A DNA stretch of 64,000 nt from Pyricularia pennisetigena (Eukaryota > Ascomycota > Sordariomycetes > Magnaporthales > Pyriculariaceae), in contig NW_021940919.1 of NCBI RefSeq assembly GCF_004337985.1, positions 434,001 through 498,000 of the forward strand, written 5' to 3'. Made by a program: the position numbers and the translations under genes. The notes beneath the pieces were generated by a model. It saw nothing but the letters and a program-made list of their open reading frames with translations, ran no database searches and was not told where the DNA came from. Positions 20,466-32,795 of this stretch are shown here, piece after piece. How positions within the stretch are numbered: position 1 is the first letter of the stretch; each line of letters opens with the position of its first letter.

Positions 20466-23400
20466 AAAACTGGACTATATATTACGACGATAATTGTATA
20501 ATCCACAATAACGTAAAAATGGACGCAGGATAATACCCATAAAAATTTAAAAGTATTCGGACCTTAGTAGTAGGAAACCGTATATTTATTAAAACCAAAC
20601 CACCGGCACAATTACGTAGGTAAAACGCCAAATTACCCGAATTTACGGAATTAAATACCTAAAAAAAATTAAAACCAAAACCATTAGGATAAACCCACCG
20701 CATCCGGATAATCCAACAAACCCCAACGGACGAATTTAATAACGAATTAAAAAACGAATTTAGCGAAAAAAAAACTATATTTTTAAATTTATATAATGCA
20801 GCAAGGGAAAATAACCCCTATATATATAAAAAAAATTTATCGATTTATACCGAAACGACCAATTAGTGCAATTTCCCGGAATATTATTTCGAATATAAAT
20901 ATAAAATCCTATAAGATTAATTAATCCAACCTTCGGAAACCACCCAACCTTGGATACCAAATATCCCAAATATATAAAAATCTTTTGGGTAAAATGTTTT
21001 CGAAACAATTGCGGATTGCATTTTAGCAAAAAAATAATCCACGATTTTTTCCCACGACGACGCAAAATAATAGGCATCCACGAAATATATACCACCACTA
21101 AATTACCCAATTAGGAAATTAAAATAAGATTTAATACCGAGCCAGCGGTAATTTTTACCTTTTATAACGATTACCCTATGGTATACTATAACCAAAAACA
21201 ATTTTTATGGTACGAATGCACCCGAAATATTTGCAAAATATATATATTAACCAAAGCATAGGTATGGCACGAAACGAAATCACGATAACCAGGACCCGCA
21301 CCCATAACCAAAATTGTGTGGAACCCCAACGTTAAAAACAACGAAATACCCATAAACGCACGAAAAACGTTTGCACCAATAGGGTACCGATTTAATAAAG
21401 TTAACGTTAAAAACAGCTATACGCCCCGAAACAAAAAAAATAAGGACCCACGACGCGAATCCAGCAAGCCAAAAAACTAGGATAGCCAGACGGTATAGGG
21501 CACCAGACGGTAGCAATAAAAACGGAATAAAAAACCCTAAACGCCACGCAAACCACGAAAATAACACACGAATATATATTTTTAAATATACGATTTAATG
21601 GAAAACCCATACGAGCGTTTTTTAATAGCGGAGTATAAAGCAATTACATTTTTCCAAAAATCGTGAAGAAACGACGAATATTTTGGCGATAAAAGGAAGA
21701 ATTATATCGATTACAAACCGTAAAAGGAAAGGCAGTTTTATACGGGAACGGTACCATTAAAACAGAAACCGTACACCTTTGGATGGAAAACTATGGACGA
21801 AAAGAACAAATTACTTTGGATATTACGGAAATAGGGAATAAAAATATAATTTTAGGAATTCCCTGGTTTAAAAGGAATAACCCCCGGATAAATTGGACTA
21901 TAAGCCAAATTTAATGGAAAAAGCACCTAATTATTGAACGACCTCCAATATAATAGGGTTTATACAGGAAATATAGGGCACAAAAGGATTAAATAAAGCA
22001 AATGGCGTACTTATAAGGAGGACGACCAACCCCGGAGCCAATATCGGAAAAAAAGCGATTATTTACAGGCTAAAACCGATCCAATTATATAATATAAACC
22101 ACGAAAAAACAGACCAAAAACGGCAAAATCCCAGAAAAATACCAAAATTATATACGACTATTTAGCCAAAAATTCGAAATAGGATTACCCGAACATAATC
22201 CGTTCGACCACGAAATACCATTAAAAAAAGGAACCCAACCAAAATTCCACAAAATATACGGTTTAAATCCGACACAAATGGAGGTTTTAAACGAATATTT
22301 CGCGGAAAATTTTAAAAAAGGTTATATTAAACCATCGACATTACCAACAGGATACCCAATCCTTTTCGTACCAAAAAAAAACGGAAAATTACGATTATGC
22401 GTGGATTACAAACAATTAAACGACATTACAATAAAAAATTGCTACCCGCTCCCACTAATAGGAGAATTTCGAAACATGTTTTACTAAACACAATAGTTTA
22501 CGATATTAAACTTTAAAGGAATATATAATTTAATCCGCATAAAGGAAAGCGAGGAATGGAAAACAGCATTTCGCATTAAACGAAGATATTACGAATACCT
22601 GGTAATGCTTTTCGGTTTCACTAACGCCCCCGCAACTTTTTAAACCATAATTAACCACGTTTTTAGGGAATGTTTAAATATTTTTGTCGTTATTTACCTG
22701 GACGATATCCTTGTTTTTTCCAAAACGTTGGAAAAACATAAAAAACACGTCCACACAATTTTACAAAAGTTACAAAACGTTAAACTTTTAATTAAACCCG
22801 AAAAATACATTTTTTATAATAAACAAATTAATTTCCTAGGATATATTATCGCCCCTGGAAAAATTAGGATGGAAAAATTAAAAATCCAAACAGTAAGGGA
22901 ATGGCCCCAATTATAAAACGTAAAAAACGTTCGGGTATTCCTTGGATTCGTGAATTTTTACAGAAAATTTATTAAAAGTTACGGCGCGATCGCCACCCCA
23001 TTGACCAATATAACCAAAAAGGATTTAAAATTTTAATGGACGGAATAAATATAACAAACTTTCGAACAGCTACGAGATGCAGTAGCATAAAAACCGATCC
23101 TTAAAATACCAAACCCAACGAAACCTTTCGAAGTTGAAACCGACGCATCCGATTACGCAATCGGAGGACAATTTAACCAACGAAACGAAAAAGGACGCCT
23201 GCATTTTTGCGCCTTTTTTTTACAAAAATTATATAAATTAGAATTCAATTACCAAATCCACGATAAAAAATTTATGGCTATTATCCGAGCATTTAAAAAA
23301 TGGAAACCATAATTATCCGGAATTAAATACGAAATATTAGTTTATACGGACTATAAAAACCTGACCCATTTTACCACCAGTAAAATGTTAAACAAACGAC

Positions 23401-24852
23401 AAATTAAATGGGTAAAATTCCTATTAAAATTCCATTTTAAGATTATTTACCGAAAAGGAATAGAAAATGGTAGGGCCGACGCTTTTAGCAGAAAACCAGA
23501 CCATAAAAATATAATACCCGAAAAAACACGGAAAATCTTTACGGCAAACGATAACGGAAACCTTTTACCAATTCACCGAAATCTTATAACGACCAATACG
23601 GTAACTATACCAGAGGAAATACGGAAAATCCACGAAAGCAAAGCTTACGGATACCAAGGGATTTCCAAAACATGGAAACGGTTAAAATAGTACCATAATT
23701 TTAAAGGAATACGATAAAAAGTACGAAAAACCATTAAAAATTGCGAATTTTACGCAAAAAGCAAATCCGCCAAATATAAGCCTTACGGGCTTTTACAGCT
23801 TTTACCAGCCCTTAATAAAGCCTGGTAAACCATTACAATAGACTTTATCGTCAAGCTACCACCTTCCGAAGAACTATTTATTAAAACTAAATACGACAGC
23901 ATATTAGTTATAGTGGATAAATTCACTAAATACGCCTATTTCCTACCCTATAAAAAAAGTAATAACGCCGAAAAAATCGCCTACACATTCCTACGAATAA
24001 TTATTAGCAACCACGGATTTCCAGAAAATATTATTACGGACAAAAATAAGCTTTTTACATTAAAATTCTGGAAATTTTTAATGGAATAGCTAGGAACCGA
24101 CCACAAATTATTTACAGTATTCCACCCACAAATAAATGGATAAACAGAACGAGCAAACCAAATATTGGAATAATATTTAAAATATTATGTGAATTATAAA
24201 CAGGATAATTGGGTACGGTTATTACCTACAATATAATTCGTATATAACAGTTTAAAAAATGAAAATACTAAAATAACCCCGTTTTATACCAATTACGGAT
24301 TTAATTTTACGGTATATGGAAAACCAAAAACCACGACTACGGCCCCACGAGCCGATAAATAAGCAAGCGAATTACGAAAATTCCACCGAAAACTCCAACA
24401 GGAATTGGAATTCGTACGAAGAAAAATAACCAAATACGCCAACCAATATTGGATAAAGGGACCATTTTTCCAGGAAGGAAATAGCGTTTACCTTATTCGA
24501 CGCAATATTAAAATACAACAACCAAATAGCAAGTTTAATTATAAAAAATTTGGACCTTTTAAAATCGATAAAAAAATCAGCGAAACCAATTACAAATTGT
24601 TATTATTAGGAATTATAAAAATCCATTTAACGTTCCACGTATTATTATTGGAACCAGCACCACCCGGCACCAATATATAAAAAACAATCGAAATCGACGA
24701 AGAAGAAATATACGACGTCGAACGAATACTGGACCACAAACGCAACCACGGTAAAATAAAATACCTTATTAAATGGGAAAACTACGGATACGAAAAAAAT
24801 ATTTGGGAACCTTTTAACCACCTCCAAAATTGCCAGGAACCATTCCGTTAAT
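20466..24852 (+). pseudogene. pol: E1 pol (protease, RT, RNase H, integrase, chromodomain), RIP-degraded
   Basis: In order: a linker domain; a protease remnant ending NKNIILGIPWFKRNNPRINW (about 21836-21897); RT with [20 protein letters not shown] and an intact catalytic YLDD near 22693; RNase H with VETDASDYAIGGQF near 23133; integrase with an HHCC region near 23630-23760 and TIDFIVKLPPSEELF near 23835; and a C-terminal chromodomain (ERILDHKRNHGKIKYLIKWE, near 24720). RIP stops interrupt each domain, so no polyprotein can be made. Confidence 0.9.
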
Positions 24853-24914
24853 ATTACCAGGAATTGGATTTGCGAGCAAATTAGCCAAAAAAAAGAGGAC
24901 GACCTAAAAAAGCA

Positions 24915-25570
24915 CTATTTACCATTCCCAAAAACTAAAAATCGGCCAGGATTCGAAACTATACCACCAGACGAGTTTACAAAAAAACGATTAATATATA
25001 CCAACAAACCAAAATATACGGATAAAAACAATTCACCGACCGAATATTGCGTAAAAATATTTATCTTATCCAATAAAAAAGGATTTAAAAAATTTATTGG
25101 GAAGGTCGAATCCCAGATAAAATTGGAATCCGGAAAAAACGATTCGAATAATATTTTAGGAAAAATTTCGGACGATCGCCGCCGCTCCTCCTGTTTTGCC
25201 TCTTTACGTTCCACGCGATCCAATTTTTCCAAATTATTAATCCCGCGAAATATAGTTCGCATTATTTTTTTAAACCACAGTTTTTTTTACCTTTGCAAAC
25301 GAAGCAATTTCGCCTATTGCGCGTAAATTTGCTTTTTAAACGTTTTAATTTCCGTATCCAGTTTCGAATATTGGCGACTAATATAACGGATTTAAACAGC
25401 GGATAAACCCAATACGTCGCAACCAAAACGGTTGGAACGAACGCATTCCATATAACGAGCAAAATCCTGCGGAAATATTTAATAAAATATTACGCCTTTG
25501 GTATAACAGGGATTGCAAGAAGGTATTTCGATAGTGTCGGTCGATAATAGGGAAAAAAGGAGAGCGTGGC
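24915..25570 (-). pseudogene. E1 antisense ORF: Cys-containing coiled-coil protein
   Basis: On the strand opposite to pol, in the 3' part of the element, a frame broken only by RIP-type stops reads CNPCYTKGV, then FARYMECVRSNRFGCDVLGL, then a Lys/Gln/Leu-rich heptad segment, KKLWFKK, FRGINNLEKLDRVERKEAKQ and an acidic/aromatic tail. The Cys pairs suggest zinc binding. Homologous frames occur at the same place in E2, E3 and E4. I recall similar uncharacterised predicted proteins in fungal gypsy elements; their function is unknown. Confidence 0.65.
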
Positions 25571-25729
25571 GACGTTTTATCGACGAACGACCAGATTTTA
25601 ATTTGGTTACGCGATTAGATATGGCGTAAAAAGGTTAGTAAGGAAAGAATATGGAAACAAAAACAAAAATTAAAGGAATATAAACTATTTAAAAACTAAA
25701 GGGATTTGGCCAAAAAAGGGGAGATTTAA

Positions 25730-26184
25730 TGTTATAACCAGATAAGATGGGTCGGTATTAATAAGGCCAGGCGGGGTTACACCCTTTTTAACGATATTCG
25801 CCCAAAAAAATCGCCGATAATAAAATATCGATTATTTAAGGGAAAAGTTACGTAACGCCACGTAATCGCCAAAAAGGTGATTTTAATAATTTTTAAGAAA
25901 TTATAATAGATTAGGCGAAATGATTTCTGCGATTTGTGACAAATTAAGGGAGATTATATTCGGAACATAGTTTATATAAAGCACGCTTATTACTATGTAA
26001 ATAGATTCGATTTTAGGATTGTTTAGCAGCAATCAAATTCTAGTTAACTTTAATATTTATTTGAGAACGATTATAATTTTACCCCAGTTATTGAGAACCC
26101 CAGTTACCCAGTCAAGACGCTCAGTTGCTTTAACCCACTGTACTTTACCCTAAGAACAGGTTACCCGATACCTTGATCGTAACA
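25730..26184 (+). repeat. E1 3' LTR
   Basis: 455 bp. It differs from the 5' LTR by transitions. The outer 3' ~100 bp are nearly free of RIP. Confidence 0.93.
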
Positions 26185-26257
26185 GTACGCCAATTAAAAA
26201 TTGGATATAACCCGCTTTTTATCCGTTTATAGCGGTATCCCCATTATTAATTTAAAA

Positions 26258-26635
26258 ACACTATCGATACCCATTTCGTATTTTAATAATAACGATTATA
26301 ATCCGTTAAAATTTATATATAAAAAATCGCAAAAGCGAAAGGAATTTTTACATATAAATTTTAATCCAAATATCGCAAAAATATTTATTTTATAATCCGT
26401 ATAAGGTAAATTTTATTTAATATATTATACGTTCACCCATAAATACCGTTAATACCCATTTCGCATTTTACCAATAACGATTATAATCCGTTAAAATTTA
26501 TATAAGGAAAATCGCAAAAACGAAAGGAATTTTTACATATAAATTTTAATATAAATAACGTAAAACCACTAATTTTACAATCCGTATAAAATATATATTA
26601 TATAATACGTTATATATCCACCCATTAAAAAAAAC
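26258..26635. repeat. 185-bp tandem duplication in the host block
   Basis: TACCCATTTCG recurs at 26268 and 26453. The following ACGATTATAATCCGTTAAAA and GAAAGGAATTTTTACATATA segments repeat in register, giving a two-unit tandem with period 185. Confidence 0.85.
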
Positions 26636-26699
26636 CATTATTTCCACAAATTTTTATATATTTGTATTAAATTACATATATATAATATCCGGAAATACG

Positions 26700-28300
26700 C
26701 CCATATATATTTCGTTTTCCCACCAAATTGACGCAATTTTTCGCGGTCCCAATCCCGCACACGCGGCGGTAAATACCTTTTCCGACGTATACATTTTCCC
26801 GGAATTATACGCCAAAACCAAAATTTTTAATAATTTAAACCTATAATATAAATTCGTTTCCTCAATTGCTATATAGTTTTTAAACCTCCATAAACCCCCC
26901 AATACTCCTGCACGAATCCCATATTATAATTAAATGCAATATATATACCGGGTTTTATATAATATAAAAAATATTATTTTGCTGGCAAAAACCGGGTACG
27001 GGAAAAATATAATATTATAAATTATTTCGGTAATTCGCAATAATATTATTATTATCCAAATAATTTTATTAAATAAATTAAAGTAAAAACAATTACGCAA
27101 TATATAATATTATCCCGCCGCGAACCCCAAATTAATCGATTAATCCATTTTAAACGTAAATATAAATATACGGTTTTTATTATTAAAACTAATTTTATTT
27201 AATATAACCTTTTTTAAAACCCGTAAACCGTTTGTAAATATACGTATATTTTTTTAGGCCCGGAACAAATTACCAATTACCGATTTTTTAAACTTTTTCG
27301 AAACCCTATATTCCACCAACGTATCGTTTTATTTACCATTAATAAATTTTATATAATTTTACAATGGAAGGATTTTAGGGAATCGTTTTTTATATTGCGT
27401 TTGGTCCGGGCAATTATACCAGTAAACGTATTTATATTCGGGTGTACCGCAACTTTTACAGCAAAAATTAAAACTTACGTTTTTAACCAATTATATTATA
27501 AAAAAATAATACGTTTCGTTAAAACGCCTTTCGACCGACCGGAAATTACGATTATAATACAGTGTTTGGAACGTAAAACCCTTATTAACGATTACCGGCG
27601 CTTTTTATTCCTAATAGGGAATATTATACTATTATCCGCCACCCGTATTTTTAAAACTATTATATATATAAACGCCAAAAACCGTATTATCCAAATACGC
27701 TAATTCCTAATAAAAAACCTCGTATTTAGGAAATTTATTAAACGAAATGCAACCGATATAATTATCCGGTACGATATATTTATATTTAAAATCGACAAAA
27801 TTAAAATTTACGCAAAATTTTCCAAACCGGATTTTAAAGTTCGCATTATATTTTCCATTTTATTTTTGGGTATGGGTATGGATATACCTAATATGGAATA
27901 TATAATGCAATACGGCGCGTTAATATTAAACGACCCCGCAAATTTATAGTAAAAATTCGGACGAACCGCACGCGGGCCTAACCGTAAAGGAACCGTATAT
28001 TTTTTTACGCCCTATTAGTATTTTAATACGCAGGGGTCCATCGTTAAATACGAATTAACCAGGTTAAAATTATTAACCAAATTAACCAAATAACCCGTGG
28101 TATTACGAAAAAACGCTAAAAATTTACAAATTATTTATTTAAATTTTTTAACGTATTTATAAACGCGATTATTCCCCATTAACCTTCCACGTATTGCTAA
28201 ATTTAATTTAAACGACAATAACCGGGCAAAAGCGTCGGAATTACTATAAACCGGCCTTTTGGGTATATTTAAACCACGCGTTCCGCCCCATTAAACGTAA
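26700..28300 (+). pseudogene. RecQ-like DEAD/DEAH helicase, RIP-degraded
   Basis: The frame is broken by TAA/TAG but readable. Motif I is LLAKTGYGKN (26979-27008; the Ser/Thr became Asn). Next is IFLGPEQITNYRFFKLFRNP; motif II has decayed to FTINKFY (27332-27352, from a D-E-x-H type), then QWKDFRESFF. Motif III is IFGCTATFTA (near 27440), followed by PFDRPEI and KTIIYIN. RIIFSILFLGMGMDIPNMEY and KFGRTARG (near 27955) are the RecQ-type motifs V and VI. RecQ-family helicases unwind DNA, and subtelomeric copies (TLH type) are common in fungi. A long stretch of + strand coding trace precedes motif I. Membership of the TLH group is inference. Confidence 0.78.
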
Positions 28301-31300
28301 TAGGAAATAATAAATAAAAAAAAATTAAAAAAAAAGGCGCCAAATATGCAAATTTTCGCCAACGTTAAATATTTTCGACGAATTATATTGGATTTTATAT
28401 AGGAAACGAATCCATTTTTTACAATAAACCAACCTGAAAACTGTTGCAACGCTTACGTCCACTAAATTGGAGTTTTACCCGCATTACCCCCTAAAAAACA
28501 GCTAATTAAAACACCCAAAAAAAATTCCAAAAAAAATTATATATTTAAACAATTGGACAAATGGGGTACCCATTTTATAATAACTATTTTTTACCCAAAC
28601 CCGCGGCGGTTATACGACCTACTATCCCAATTAATATTATTTAAACTAATAATTTTTAGTATCGTTAAAAAATTCGTCCATTCCTATAACCGGGAATAGA
28701 CGAAAAACGATTTGCTGGAAAATGTTCCAAATTTACAATTAATTAAATAATTTAAATAATATAGCGATTATTTCGTTGTTTAATTCCCAATAATATACGA
28801 AAATGGGATACGAAATCACGCCTCCTATTTGCATAAATAATAAAAAAAAAGGCGGCGGAATTAAAATACGGTGGTATTTTAGGAAACGATAAATATAATT
28901 AATAATTATTCGGGAAAATAAACTAATAAACGCCGACGAACGAATTAAACGGTATTATAACTATAGGTTAAAATACTGGTTAACGTTAACGGTTGCAAAA
29001 ATATTTAATATAGGAACGTTTATAAATTTATAATTTAAAAATTAAAGGGCGAATAAGGTTAAATCCTAATTAAATTAAATAACGTACCCTGGATTATAAA
29101 AGGGTCGAGCGATAAAAAAAGCGACGCCGAATTGGATTAATTAAAAGGGGAGGATTAAACAGCGTAAAATATATAATTGTTAAATATTAAAATCCCCAAT
29201 TAACGGCCTAAATAAAACGACCAAATGCTGGATAATAATAATTATTACGTAAATTAAAAACCTGGATTATATATAAATTGGTACAGCGTAACGGCGCCCC
29301 GATTAAAAATAAAAGGGTTCGATATTACGAATTGTAACAATTGTTACGGCTAAATTCCGGAAATTTTGGCGTTTCCATTTTAATTTTATTTTATTAATAA
29401 AAAACCCCATACGTAAACCTAATTATAAATACCTTTTTTTTATTTTTATTAGCTTTTTTTCTTTTTTTTTACAATAAAAACCTTTTTCCCAACCGCCAAA
29501 TTCTTTTTATAACGATTAATAAAAAATTGTAACAATTAAACCAACGTTTAATTTTTAACCAATAAACGTAATAATTATTACAATTGCAAAATTGCTTTAG
29601 CAAATATTGTAAATATATTCGCTAGGAAATTTAATTAAAACATTTTTAATTGGATAAAATTATTTATATTTTACCCACCCAAACAGGCATTAACCCAATC
29701 GTAACGAAGGTAAATTATGATTAGCGCCCCTGCATCGCAAAAATACCCCCCACCCGGTTAAATCCGGGGTAAATTAACTAATTTTATTGTAATAATAATT
29801 ACAATAATTGCTTTAATTCGCCAAAAACCGTAATAATTATTACAATTACGTTCCTTTATTACCATAACTCCCAAAAAACGCCAAAAAGGCAAAACCTCCG
29901 CCCAAACCACCACCAAATTTACGTTGGAATATATACCCAATAATATTAAACTATTTACCAATTTAATAATTACATTATAAAAAGGAGCGCGGATAAAAAA
30001 AATAAACCAATATTTTAAAAATTTGGAAAATCACAACGCGGATACTGCAATTATTTTAAAGCTAAATTTTATTCGGTTGGACCGTTTTACATTACAGGGT
30101 TATTCGGATATAACCGAAATCCCCCTCAATTTTCCCTTTATTCCTAATAATAATAATAATAATTAAAATAATGCTAATATGGATTCCGGCGATAATAAAT
30201 TTACCCCCGCCCCCGTCGATAAAAATGGAAATAATACCGATATAAACGCCGGCGATAACGAATTTGCCCCCGCCCCCGTCGATTATAATAACGACGATAT
30301 TTATATGGGCGAAAACGATAATTAACCTACCCCCGCGTCCGCCAATAAAGGCGATAATAATATTAATATGGACGATAATTATAACGAATTTACCCCGGAT
30401 TTGGATAACCGCCAATTGTAAATTCCCCTAATATCCTTTAAACCACCTGCCAGCGTATTATCCCCGCTATTAAAAAACCCCAAAAACCGGCCCTTTGCAC
30501 CATAACCGGAAATTATTATTAACCCGGCACCCGCGCCATTAAATAGGCCGCCCGCACCCCGTATATATAAAACCATTATCGTTCGGCCAATTAAAACCAA
30601 TTTTATTTCGGTATCGCGGACGTAACCTAAATTTAATTCGACGTTAAATAATGGACCAGTAAATTTCGTATAACCCGAATATTATTTCCTATTATATAAA
30701 AATACGGATTTCCTGGATTATTTACCCGTCCCGTTATGGAAGGATTTTTAATTGGGTAAAAACTAATCCGTATCGGCGATAACTATTATAATTTAACGCA
30801 GGGTAAAAAATACGAATATTGCCAAAATGGTTCGTATTATACCCCATTTGGGTTATATTAATTGCTTTAAAATTAACAATAATATTAACCCGCCCGCCTG
30901 GTTCGGTCGCGGAAATAACATTTTCCGCAATATAAACGAAACCCCAATCGCCTAAACCTTTAAACGTTTTTAATCCGCTGCTGGCGTCGCCGCAGCAAAA
31001 ATATGCGTTAATAACCAGATTTTGGTATATTATTTTAATAATAATTTGTCGAATATAAACGAGGTAATAGTTGTACTTGGTTACGAAACGATAAATGTTT
31101 TGGTATAATATATTAATATAATAGGTTAATATTTCCTTTTATTAAATTACGACAGTTGTTAAAATCCTTGCATTAATATATCCTGTTATTTACTATATTG
31201 TAACAATTATTACAATTTTTTGCGGTAATACCAAATAATTACTGCTATAATGTAACAATTATTATAATTTGGTTTTTACCCTTTTATATATTTTGGGATA

Positions 31301-32639
31301 ACGGGTACAACTTTAATTGTTAATTAATTTATTTTTAATCGCCGACGTATTCGGTTTTTTAATTTATTTTAAAGTAAATAATCCCGGTAAATAAATTAAA
31401 AATAATAAAATGCCCGTTTAGCAAAAGACCTTGGCCTCCGTACCGGATATATTTAACGATAAAGGTATTAAACCTATTTTCGATAATTTGGCAAATCGGC
31501 GTCGCCTACCCCTTATCCCCCTTTTTATCCGCCAAAGCGATATTAACCTCCCCGGGCTAAAAATATTCGCAAATAAATTTAAACCGGTTATAATTCCCAC
31601 AATTTTCGCTACGATATTAATTTACCTGCGGATAATAACCACCGGATTTAATTTTAAAAACGGCGATTTGAAATTTAAAACCGTTAACCCTGGATTATAT
31701 ATATATAGCGGTTATTATATCGACGATTGGTTTAAAATTTATTACCATTTTTTTTATTTTATTTTTCGCCGGTAGGGAAAAATCGTTATTAAAAATAAAA
31801 AAAATCCTAGCGATTTTGGTGGAAATTACCGTAACCTTTTTAAATTTAATATCGAATAATTTTCCACCCTATTTGCTATCGCCGATTATATAATTATCGC
31901 CGATAACGTTATCGTTTTAAATAATTTATATTTAATGCAATTTTAATATCGTTTGGTTACCCGTTCGCGAACCGACCAAACCATTAACGTCGCCAATTTA
32001 TTTGGTTTTAACCGCGCCTGTTATAATAGGACGATAATAATATTCGTTATCGACACCTGGTCCCGTTTTAAACCTATTAAAGTCGGACGGTTGAAAAAGA
32101 AAAAAAAACGTGCAAATTAAATTTAAATGCACCTATTGGATTTGTTAACATTTAAAAGTATTTTTAATAATTTGTACGACGAAGGGCGGTTCCATTATCC
32201 CATTTTTACCAAACCCAAAATAAAAATTACCGAATTTTATCCCAAATTTTTTGGCGACGACCAATAAAACGACTTTTTTAATTTTATATAAACCCAATCC
32301 ATTATCGCCAATCGATTTGCTAATATGGACCGCGTAAAAAAGGAAATTTTCGAGGACGCCCGCGAAAAAATCCTAACGGTTTTTTTGGCATATTATACGC
32401 AATTTTTTATTTTAACCAAAAATTATCCCTGGACTGGTTATTTTTTTAATTCGGACGCGATTTAGGTTATTATAAAAAAGTTGCGCCTTTTTTAAAACAC
32501 CTTACCTGTCGACGGTTTAAATACCGACAATAAAATCGGTTTTAAATACAAAAAAATTAAGGGTAAATATTTTTAATTTAACTAAAATATACCTAATACT
32601 CCTTTTAATCGTTATTAATTACCCCATTAACTGGTTAGT
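28301..32639 (+). other. RIP-degraded host block with + strand coding traces, function not recognised
   Basis: Traces of coding on + (e.g. NVPWIIKGSSDKKSDAELD near 29086-29143, and 31431-31775) are separated by very AT-rich, intron-like DNA. The region carries many copies of a TTGTAAYAATTRTTACAA palindrome. Part may be the N-terminal region of the SNF2-like gene downstream. A Gly/Ile-rich minus-strand frame at 30092-30415 is the antisense of an acidic repeat and is not counted as a gene. Confidence 0.4.
30178..30400 (+). repeat. Degenerate coding tandem repeat (Asp/Asn/Pro-rich units)
   Basis: Three to four units on + read roughly as M-D-x-G-D-N-x-F-[AT]-P-A-P-V-D, spaced about 57-60 bp. The third unit is damaged by a stop. 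It lies in the presumed N-terminal half of a host-block gene. Confidence 0.6.
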
Positions 32640-32654
32640 AAATTATATATACAT

Positions 32655-32795
32655 TATCCCTAATAATTGTAATTATCGTCACAATTTTGCCCCTATTTTT
32701 GTAATTATTATTATAATCCTGCCCCTATTTTTGTAATTATTGTTACAATCCCACCCCTATTTTTGTAATTATTGTTACAATTTTTATTTTTATTA
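32655..32795. repeat. 32-bp tandem repeat containing the TTGTTACAA palindrome
   Basis: Three to four units of CCCCTATTTTTGTAATTATT followed by GTTACAATCC, period about 32, directly before the SNF2 ATPase coding trace; probably intronic. Confidence 0.75.

Larger units (their letters stand above)
18933..26184 (+). mobile_element. E1: full-length Ty3/gypsy chromovirus, RIP-inactivated
   Basis: 7252 bp with two 455-bp LTRs (TGTTACGACC...CGTAACA type) and a target-site duplication GTACG at 18928-18932 and 26185-26189. The order gag, protease, RT, RNase H, integrase, chromodomain defines the lineage. A purine-rich PPT-like stretch (GGGGAGATTT) precedes the 3' LTR. Many CAA/CAG/TGG codons have become stops. 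Confidence 0.95.

Noticed and set aside
30092..30415. 107-codon Ile/Gly-rich minus-strand membrane-like protein
   Set aside because: Antisense of an acidic coding repeat; the hydrophobicity follows from complementing GAT/AAT codons.
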